From assembly GCA_017483405.1 (NCBI GenBank), contig JAFUWP010000386.1:1-19863 (forward strand): a DNA stretch of 19,863 bases. Reading direction: 5' to 3'. The notes below the pieces were generated by a model. That model saw only the letters and a list, made by a program, of their open reading frames with translations. It had not been told where the DNA came from and did no database searches. This document shows positions 13,527 to 19,863 of the stretch, one piece after another; the stretch's first letter is position 1, and each line of letters begins with the position of its first letter. The DNA is from Oscillospiraceae bacterium (GTDB lineage: Bacteria > Bacillota > Clostridia > Oscillospirales > Ruminococcaceae). Made by a program: the position numbers and the translations under genes.

Positions 13527-14837
13527 ATGCAGATTGTTCTGCTGATTTTATGCATCATCCTCTGTATGATTGCCGTATTTCAGACCATACTGATTTATAA
13601 ACTGATAAATGCAGTAAAAGCAAATCAGAAACAGGATTTGCAGAAAGAACTTTCACGGCTCGAAACTTCCCTGAATGCCTCTCAGCAGGTTTCCGGACAG
13701 GCTTTCGAGAAAATGGCCGTTCTGCTCCGTGAGGAACAGAAACAGGCTTTCGATACACAGGAGGAAAAAATCGGCTTTATCAGCCGGCAGACAACACAGT
13801 ATCTTTCCGATGCAAGACAGGCATCCGAACTCCTCAGCCGGCAGACCGAAGAACGCATGAGAAGCTTTTCTCTCGAAAATGCTCAGAAATTAAATCAGAT
13901 TGAATCTGCCGTGCAGAAACATCTTTCCGAAATGCGCGCCGAACAGAATCATCAGCTTGATGAGATGCGCCGTGTTGTGGATGAAAAAATGCAGAAAGTC
14001 CTGAACGAACGCATGAATCAGGCATTTTCTACCGTCAATGAACGGCTCGAACAGGTTCACCGCGGACTCGGCGAAATGCAGAACCTCGCCGGCAGTGTCG
14101 GCGATTTGAAAAAATTACTCACCAACGTCAAAACCAGAGGCGAAATCGGCGAAATTCAGCTCGAAACCCTTCTTGCAGACATCCTCAGCGAAACGCAGTA
14201 TCTGACCAATGCTAAACTCGGTTCAGGATTTGTCGAATTCGCTGTCAGAATTCCCGATATGCAGGACGGTGAAACCCTTCTCCCGATTGATGCAAAATTC
14301 CCAGCCGATACGTATCAGCATCTTCTCGATGCTTATGAAACCGGTGATAAAAAAGCAATCCAGTCCGCACAGAAAGCACTTGCCGAACGCATCCGGAGCG
14401 AAGCACAGGACATTCAGCAAAAATATATCACTCCGCCGGTGACAACAGATTTCGCGGTGCTGTTTCTGCCGACTGAAGGACTCTATACCGAAGCCGTCCG
14501 CGCCGGCCTGACGGAAGAAATCTTCCGGAAATACCGCGTATTTGTAACAAGCCCTTCCACGCTCTGCGCTATGCTGATGACATTGCAGACCGGTTTCCGG
14601 AGTGTAGCCGTTCAGAAACGCAGTACCGAAGTCTGGCAGATTCTCGGCGAAGTCCGTACGGAATTCCATAAATTTGCCGATGCCCTCGCCAAAACACAGG
14701 ATAAAATTTCTTCCGCCGGTGAAGAACTCGAAAAGCTTGTCGGTGTCCGTACCCGTCAGATGAACCGGAAATTAAATAATGTTCAGAATTATCTGACAGA
14801 GAATTCCTCTGAATATGATAATCAAAATAATAATTAA
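13527..14837 (+). CDS. rmuC: DNA recombination protein RmuC
   Basis: RmuC proteins limit inversions and rearrangements at short inverted repeats and carry a nuclease-like domain. The 436-residue protein has an N-terminal membrane helix (about 2-27), a long coiled coil (about 30-190) with many Gln/Glu heptads, then the conserved domain. That domain runs from SVGDLKKLLTNVKTRGEIGE (190-209) through PIDAKFP (253-259), the likely PD-(D/E)xK-type catalytic strand, to FLPTEGLYTEA and FVTSPSTLCAML. It ends with the usual helical tail. The ATG at 13527 has AAGGAG 7 nt upstream. The gap to malQ is 45 nt with no terminator, so co-transcription is possible. No clear promoter lies just upstream; the one at 13033-13061 is the best candidate. 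Confidence 0.95.
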   Translation: MQIVLLILCIILCMIAVFQTILIYKLINAVKANQKQDLQKELSRLETSLNASQQVSGQAFEKMAVLLREEQKQAFDTQEEKIGFISRQTTQYLSDARQASELLSRQTEERMRSFSLENAQKLNQIESAVQKHLSEMRAEQNHQLDEMRRVVDEKMQKVLNERMNQAFSTVNERLEQVHRGLGEMQNLAGSVGDLKKLLTNVKTRGEIGEIQLETLLADILSETQYLTNAKLGSGFVEFAVRIPDMQDGETLLPIDAKFPADTYQHLLDAYETGDKKAIQSAQKALAERIRSEAQDIQQKYITPPVTTDFAVLFLPTEGLYTEAVRAGLTEEIFRKYRVFVTSPSTLCAMLMTLQTGFRSVAVQKRSTEVWQILGEVRTEFHKFADALAKTQDKISSAGEELEKLVGVRTRQMNRKLNNVQNYLTENSSEYDNQNNN

Positions 14838-14882
14838 AATCTATTATAACAAAAAATTTAAAAATTAAGGAGAATTTGAACT

Positions 14883-16472
14883 ATGCGAAAAAGCGGTATT
14901 TTACTGCACATCTCCAGTCTGCCGTCACGCTTCGGCATCGGCAGAATGGGAAAAGCGGCATACGATTTTGTAGATTTCCTTCAGCAGAGCGAAACTGCCT
15001 GTTGGCAGATTCTGCCCCTTTCGCCGACAAGTTACGGAGATTCCCCCTATCAGAGTTTTTCTGTTTATGCCGGAAATCCCTATTTTATCGACTTCGAGAA
15101 ACTTGAAGAACAAGGTCTTCTCGAACATGAAGACTATGCCTCCATGCTCTGGCAGAGAGGTGCGGATTCTGTTGATTATGAACTGCTCTACAGAAATAAT
15201 ATCACGGTTCTGAGACGCGCTTTTGTCAGATTCAGGGAAAAACCGGCCAGAGGCTACCGTTCTTTCAAGAATCAGAATAAAGACTGGCTTCCGGAATATG
15301 CCCTTTTTATGGCACTCAAGGATTCTCATGAGGGAAGACCGTGGTATGAATGGGAAACGGAACTCGCCATGCGCGAAAAAAATGCTCTCGAAAAAGTCAG
15401 AACCGAACTCGCAGACGAAATAGAATTATATTGCTTTATTCAGTTTATTTTTTCTCAGCAGTGGGCGGCACTCAAGAAATATGCCAATCAGCATCATGTG
15501 CAGATAATTGGCGATATGCCGATTTATGTTTCTTATGACAGTGCGGATGTCTGGGTATCTCCGGAGCTGTTCGACCTCGATGAGAATAAAAAGCCCGTGG
15601 AAGTCGCAGGATGTCCGCCTGACCCGTTTTCCCCGACAGGCCAGCTCTGGGGCAATCCCCTGTATCAATGGGAATATCACGCAGAAACCAATTATGCATG
15701 GTGGACTTCCCGATTAAAATTTGCATCTTCTCTCTATGATGTCATCCGGATTGACCATTTCAGAGGATTCGAGAGTTATTATGCCATTCCGTTCGGCAGT
15801 GAAAATGCCATCAAGGGCAGATGGCGCAAAGGGCCTAACAAGAAGTTATTCCAGACTGTCGGCAGACAGCTCGGTGAACTGAACATCATCGCCGAAGATT
15901 TAGGCTTTATTACACCGGCCGTCCGGACGATGCTCAAAGCTCTGCGCTACCCTGGTATGAAAGTTTTGCAGTTCGGTTTCGACAGTGACCCCGATAATGA
16001 ACATCTTCCGCATAACTTCCAGACACCGCACTGCGTTGTCTATACCGGTACTCACGATAACGAAACTCTTAACGGCTGGCTGGAAGCATCCGAAAAGAAA
16101 ACTGTCAAGTATGCAAAGAAATATCTCAGAGTCAGCAAAAAATCCGATATTCCGGATGCGCTTGTTGCCTGTGCATGGCAGAGCATTGCAGAACTCGCTG
16201 TCGCACAGATGCAGGATTTTCTGCATGAAGATAAATCCGCCCGTATGAATACTCCTTCTACACTCGGCGGAAACTGGCAGTACAGAACCAGTGAGGAAGA
16301 TTTCTCCCCCGAACTGGCAAAGCAGATTCAGAAACTGAACAGAATCTACGGCAGAGCTTTCCGGCCGGAAGAAACACCTAAGCCGAAAAGAAAATATACA
16401 AGAAGAAAATCCAAAATTTCTGGACAGACAGAACCAGAAAATATTTCAAATACGGAGGAAACTGACACATGA
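14883..16472 (+). CDS. malQ: 4-alpha-glucanotransferase (amylomaltase, GH77)
   Basis: Transfers alpha-1,4-glucan chains between maltodextrins, releasing glucose and making longer chains that glycogen phosphorylase can use. The 529-residue protein has the GH77 barrel with the three catalytic acids in their motifs: nucleophile D291 in RIDHFRGFESYYAIP, acid/base E338 in IIAEDLG, and D392 in GTHDNET. WGNPLYQWE and the C-terminal NTPSTLGGNWQYR are also typical. The family is usually near 500 residues; the excess is a C-terminal tail (about 496-529) with the basic run KPKRKYTRRKSK and then a Glu/Thr-rich end, not part of the enzyme core. AAGGAGA lies 9 nt before the ATG. Its stop overlaps the glgP start by 4 bp (ATGA), so the two are coupled. 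Confidence 0.97.
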   Translation: MRKSGILLHISSLPSRFGIGRMGKAAYDFVDFLQQSETACWQILPLSPTSYGDSPYQSFSVYAGNPYFIDFEKLEEQGLLEHEDYASMLWQRGADSVDYELLYRNNITVLRRAFVRFREKPARGYRSFKNQNKDWLPEYALFMALKDSHEGRPWYEWETELAMREKNALEKVRTELADEIELYCFIQFIFSQQWAALKKYANQHHVQIIGDMPIYVSYDSADVWVSPELFDLDENKKPVEVAGCPPDPFSPTGQLWGNPLYQWEYHAETNYAWWTSRLKFASSLYDVIRIDHFRGFESYYAIPFGSENAIKGRWRKGPNKKLFQTVGRQLGELNIIAEDLGFITPAVRTMLKALRYPGMKVLQFGFDSDPDNEHLPHNFQTPHCVVYTGTHDNETLNGWLEASEKKTVKYAKKYLRVSKKSDIPDALVACAWQSIAELAVAQMQDFLHEDKSARMNTPSTLGGNWQYRTSEEDFSPELAKQIQKLNRIYGRAFRPEETPKPKRKYTRRKSKISGQTEPENISNTEETDT

Positions 16473-18871
16473 TGAACTATACAAGTGATACTTTCAGGAA
16501 ATATCTTGAAGCAACTCTGACAAAGCCGGCAGCGGAAACTTCTCCGCAGGAACTGCATAACGCAGTCGGCGAAATGGTGATGAACCTCATGACAGAAGAC
16601 TGGGAGGACAGCCGTCAGGCACATCGGCATACCCGTCATGCAAGCTATCTGTCTATGGAATTCCTGATGGGCAGAGCTGTCTATAATAATCTGCTCTGTC
16701 TGGGCATCTATGATGAAGTCGAAAAGGCTCTCAATGAAATGGGAACATCTCTCAGCAAGCTCGAAGAAATCGAAGATGCTGCCCTCGGAAACGGCGGACT
16801 CGGCAGACTGGCGGCCTGCTTCCTCGACAGTGCCGCCGCGCTCGATTTGCCCCTCGATGGCTATGGCATCCGGTATAAATACGGCTTATTCAAGCAGTCT
16901 TTTGAAGACGGCTTTCAGAAAGAAGATGCTGACGACTGGACAAAATACGGTGATGCATGGTCTGTCCGCCGTGAAGAAGATACCGTTCTCGTCAAGTATA
17001 ACGGCCTGACTGTCAAGGCTGTTCCCTATGATATGCCCATTATCGGATATGGTACAAAAAATATCGGAACGCTCCGTCTCTGGCAGGCTGAACCCCTGAA
17101 AGAGTTCGATTTCCACACGTTCAATAACCAGAACTATCTGGAATCCTGTGCTGAAAAAATCTATGCTGAAAATATTTCAAGATGCCTGTATCCGAATGAT
17201 GATACCAATGAAGGCAAAAAGCTCAGACTTCAGCAGGAATATTTCTTCAGTTCGGCATCGTTGCAGGATTTACTGAAAAAACATCTCGAAGATTACGGAA
17301 ATTACGATAATCTTGCCGATGTGCTGGCGGTTCAGCTGAATGATACACATCCGGTGATTTCGATTCCGGAACTTATCAGACTGCTGATGAATGACGGCGT
17401 TTCGTTTGAACAGGCCGCCGAAACTGCTAAGAAAGTATTCAGATATACGAATCATACCATCATGGCCGAAGCCCTCGAAAAATGGTATGCTCCGCTGATA
17501 CAGGAACTTCTTCCGGAAATCTATCAGATTATTGTCAGACTGAATGAAATGCTCATTGCTGAACTCTATCAGAAAAAGGCGGAAAAATCTCAGATTAACA
17601 AAATGCGCATCATTCAGGATAATATGATTCACATGGCACATCTGGCGATTTTCATGGGCAGTTATGTCAGCGGCGTTGCGGAAATTCATACCCAGATTCT
17701 GAAAGATACCGCCCTGAAAGACTGGTATCAGTACTATCCGGAACGATTCCAGAATAAGACAAACGGCATCACACAAAGAAGATGGCTTGCCCTCTGCAAT
17801 CGGGAACTGTCCGCGCTCCTGACGGAACTGCTCGGCTCGGCAGACTGGGTGAAGAATCTCGATTTGCTCAAAGAACTCGATAAATTTGCCGATGATGATG
17901 CCATCATGCAGAGATTTATCAATATCAAGCAGGATAAGAAAAAACAGCTCGTTTCTTATATTGATTTCAGAGAATCTGACAGATTTGATTCCCCCGAAGC
18001 CTGCGAAAACTTCTTCGATGCGGAAAATACTGTTTTTGATATTCAGATTAAGAGACTGCATGAATATAAGCGTCAGCTCCTGAATGCGTTCTCGATTCTG
18101 TATCTGTATTACGGAATCAAGGACGGCAGTATCAAGGATTTACCGCCGGCCGCATTCATCTTCGGTGCGAAGTCCGCCCCTGGTTATCGCAGAGCTAAGG
18201 CGATTATCAAGTATATCAACGAAATTGCGAAGATGATTGATTCTGACTCCGATGTCGCTGATAAGATTAAAGTCTTTTTCGTATCGGAATATAATGTATC
18301 TTATGCTGAAAAATTAGTTGCCGCCGCGGACATCTCCGAACAGATTTCCACTGCCGGTACAGAAGCATCCGGTACAGGCAATATGAAGCTCATGCTCAAC
18401 GGTGCGGTAACACTCGGCACTTATGACGGCGCAAATGTCGAAATCGCTCAGGAAGCCGGCGAAGATAATAACTATATCTTCGGCGCAAGAGTCGAAGACA
18501 TCGAAAAAATCAAAGATTCCTACGACAGCCGGAAAATCCTCGCCGAAAATGATAAGCTCCGCAAAGTCGTGCAGACCCTCATGGACGGCACGTTCTCCGA
18601 TGGCGGAACTGGCGATTTCAAGGAACTCTATGACGCTCTTACCGAAGGCGCAAGCTGGCATGAACCTGACCATTATTATCTCATGCTCGATTTGCAGGAT
18701 TATTGCGATACCAAAATCAGAGCACTGAAAGATTATCAGTCTGACCGTATGGCGTTCGCGCGCAAACAGTGGCATAATATCTGTCATGCAGGCAAATTCA
18801 GCTCTGACAGAACGATTCAGGAATATGCCGATGAAATCTGGCAGATTCAGCCTGTCAGCTTTGACAATTAA
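16469..18871 (+). CDS. glgP: Glycogen/maltodextrin phosphorylase (GT35)
   Basis: Removes glucose units from the non-reducing ends of alpha-1,4-glucans with phosphate, giving glucose-1-phosphate. The 800 residues are the family size. It has MEFLMGRAVYNN (63-74), EDAALGNGGLGRLAACFLDS (102-121), GYGIRYKYGLF, LNDTHP (290-295), RLHEYKRQLLN (529-539) and the PLP site EASGTGNMK with the Schiff-base lysine K640. The ATG at 16469 overlaps the malQ stop; GGAGG is 10 nt upstream, and the next ATG (16472) is a less well placed alternative. Together with malQ it forms a maltodextrin or glycogen breakdown unit. nadB follows 15 nt later with no terminator. Substrate preference (glycogen or maltodextrin) cannot be read from the sequence. 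Confidence 0.97.
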   Translation: MMNYTSDTFRKYLEATLTKPAAETSPQELHNAVGEMVMNLMTEDWEDSRQAHRHTRHASYLSMEFLMGRAVYNNLLCLGIYDEVEKALNEMGTSLSKLEEIEDAALGNGGLGRLAACFLDSAAALDLPLDGYGIRYKYGLFKQSFEDGFQKEDADDWTKYGDAWSVRREEDTVLVKYNGLTVKAVPYDMPIIGYGTKNIGTLRLWQAEPLKEFDFHTFNNQNYLESCAEKIYAENISRCLYPNDDTNEGKKLRLQQEYFFSSASLQDLLKKHLEDYGNYDNLADVLAVQLNDTHPVISIPELIRLLMNDGVSFEQAAETAKKVFRYTNHTIMAEALEKWYAPLIQELLPEIYQIIVRLNEMLIAELYQKKAEKSQINKMRIIQDNMIHMAHLAIFMGSYVSGVAEIHTQILKDTALKDWYQYYPERFQNKTNGITQRRWLALCNRELSALLTELLGSADWVKNLDLLKELDKFADDDAIMQRFINIKQDKKKQLVSYIDFRESDRFDSPEACENFFDAENTVFDIQIKRLHEYKRQLLNAFSILYLYYGIKDGSIKDLPPAAFIFGAKSAPGYRRAKAIIKYINEIAKMIDSDSDVADKIKVFFVSEYNVSYAEKLVAAADISEQISTAGTEASGTGNMKLMLNGAVTLGTYDGANVEIAQEAGEDNNYIFGARVEDIEKIKDSYDSRKILAENDKLRKVVQTLMDGTFSDGGTGDFKELYDALTEGASWHEPDHYYLMLDLQDYCDTKIRALKDYQSDRMAFARKQWHNICHAGKFSSDRTIQEYADEIWQIQPVSFDN

Positions 18872-18886
18872 GGAGATGCAATTTTG

Positions 18887-19863
18887 ATGAATCAGAATCA
18901 TTATGATGTTATCATTGCCGGAGGCGGTGCGGCCGGTTTGTATGCCGCCATCAATCTGCCGGCCGAAACGAAAATTTTACTTCTGACAAAACGGGAACTT
19001 TCTCTCTGCAATACTGCCCTAGCACAGGGCGGTATTGCCGGAGTCTACAATTCTCCGGAAGATAAAACTACCCTCCACGAAAATGATACCTATATCGCCG
19101 GAGGATTCCAGAACAATCACAAAACTGTACACATGCTCGTGGAAGAAGCCGCACAGGACATCGGCAGAATTATCGAACTCGGTGTCGATTTCGATAAGAA
19201 AGAAGACGGCGATTATCACAGAACCCTCGAAGGCGGTCACAGCCGGAGGAGAATCTTTCATCACAAGGATGCAACCGGACGGGAAATCGCTGACAAGCTC
19301 CGTGCTTATGTTCAGACGCTCCCTAATGTTGAAATGGAATCCGATACCCTCCTCTGTGATGTCAGAAAAACCAAAACGGGCTTTTCGGCACTGACCCTTC
19401 ATGACGGAACTTATGAAACTGTTCACAGTCATTTCTTCATCATGGCGACAGGCGGTATCGGCAGAGTGTATGAATTCACAACAAATTCGGCCATCGCTAC
19501 CGGTGACGGCATCATGTTCGCCTACAACATGGGCGCGATGATTCGCGGACTGAGCCTGATTCAGTTTCATCCGACCGCGTTCAATAACCGTCATACCCGT
19601 GAATGTTTCCTGATTTCCGAAGCCGTCCGCGGTGAGGGCGCATATCTCCTGAACTGCAATTATGAAAGATTCATGCAGAGATATGACGACAGATTAGAAC
19701 TCGCCCCCCGTGATGTTGTCTCGAATGCCATCGTCCTCGAAAGCAGACGAACCGGCTCGGATGAATTTTATCTGGATATTACCCATAAAGACCCCGAAGA
19801 AGTCCGGAACAGATTCCCGATGATTTATCAGAATCTGCTCGAACAGGGCTATGATATGACCAA
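18887..19863 (+). CDS. nadB: L-aspartate oxidase, partial at C-terminus
   Basis: A flavoenzyme that oxidises aspartate to iminoaspartate, the first step of de novo NAD synthesis; in anaerobes fumarate can be the acceptor. The 325 readable residues include the FAD loop AGGGAAGLYAA (11-21), NTALAQGGIAGV (42-53), EGGHSRRRIFHHKDATG (115-131), ATGGIGRVY (187-195), QFHPTAF (226-232), SEAVRGEGAYL (244-254) and LAPRDVVSNAI (272-282). The EGGHSRRR block distinguishes it from succinate dehydrogenase flavoproteins. The reading frame is open at the right edge; the family is about 430-540 residues, so 100-200 residues are missing. AAGGAGA is upstream of the ATG at 18887. nadA and nadC would be expected next, beyond the window. 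Confidence 0.95.
   Translation, partial: MNQNHYDVIIAGGGAAGLYAAINLPAETKILLLTKRELSLCNTALAQGGIAGVYNSPEDKTTLHENDTYIAGGFQNNHKTVHMLVEEAAQDIGRIIELGVDFDKKEDGDYHRTLEGGHSRRRIFHHKDATGREIADKLRAYVQTLPNVEMESDTLLCDVRKTKTGFSALTLHDGTYETVHSHFFIMATGGIGRVYEFTTNSAIATGDGIMFAYNMGAMIRGLSLIQFHPTAFNNRHTRECFLISEAVRGEGAYLLNCNYERFMQRYDDRLELAPRDVVSNAIVLESRRTGSDEFYLDITHKDPEEVRNRFPMIYQNLLEQGYDMT

Noticed and set aside
14793..14882. Promoter for malQ at the end of rmuC (CTGACA, 17 nt, TGATAA)
   Set aside because: The -10 is poor and the boxes lie in rmuC coding sequence. I could not separate it from chance.
17270..18061. 263-codon open frame on the minus strand
   Set aside because: It is a shadow of glgP in another frame; the plus-strand translation is clearly phosphorylase.

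Overview
The window looks like a piece of chromosome from an anaerobic, low-to-moderate GC Gram-positive bacterium, most likely a gut Clostridia of the Ruminococcus/Oscillospiraceae type. That placement is inferred from gene content and style: a single-chain pyruvate:ferredoxin oxidoreductase, a nifS-nifU pair, a YfhO membrane protein, a sigma/membrane-protein pair of the kind common in ruminococci, strong AGGAGG ribosome sites and near-consensus TTGACA/TATAAT promoters. I see no tRNA, rRNA, insertion sequence, phage gene or CRISPR array. Both ends cut through genes.

Layout. (1) Positions 1-3198, minus: nifJ (pyruvate:ferredoxin oxidoreductase), C-terminus off the left edge, with its own promoter and two operator-like inverted repeats. 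(2) 3477-3648, plus: a strong promoter, a structured ~137-nt transcript and a strong intrinsic terminator with no gene inside. This is a candidate small RNA and the least expected item here. (3) 3710-5844, plus: a sigma-70 family (ECF-like) factor overlapping by 4 bp a single-pass membrane protein that is probably its anti-sigma factor or sensor. (4) 5897-7539, minus: cysteine desulfurase nifS followed by the scaffold gene nifU/iscU, driven by two tandem promoters in a repeat-rich leader and facing the sigma operon across a bidirectional terminator. (5) 7798-9716, minus: a small unknown beta-rich protein with a perfect consensus promoter, then homoserine kinase thrB translationally coupled to an unknown 155-residue protein. 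(6) 9802-12714, minus: a large YfhO-family membrane protein. (7) 13067-13453, minus: a small four-helix membrane protein (CmpB-like), divergent from (8) 13527-14837, plus: rmuC. (9) 14883-19863, plus: malQ, glgP and nadB (cut by the right edge), closely spaced and probably co-transcribed.

How the genes fit together. nifS and nifU make Fe-S clusters, and nifJ next door carries several, so this half of the window serves fermentative iron-sulfur metabolism. malQ and glgP together degrade maltodextrin or glycogen to glucose-1-phosphate, with nadB (first step of NAD synthesis) placed 15 nt downstream. YfhO and the sigma/membrane pair concern the cell envelope.

Most of the window is ordinary housekeeping. 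The points that merit a second look are the candidate small RNA with an anti-Shine-Dalgarno-like segment, the operator-like repeats at nifJ and nifS, a promoter reading antisense through the small membrane gene toward rmuC, and two unrecognised small proteins.
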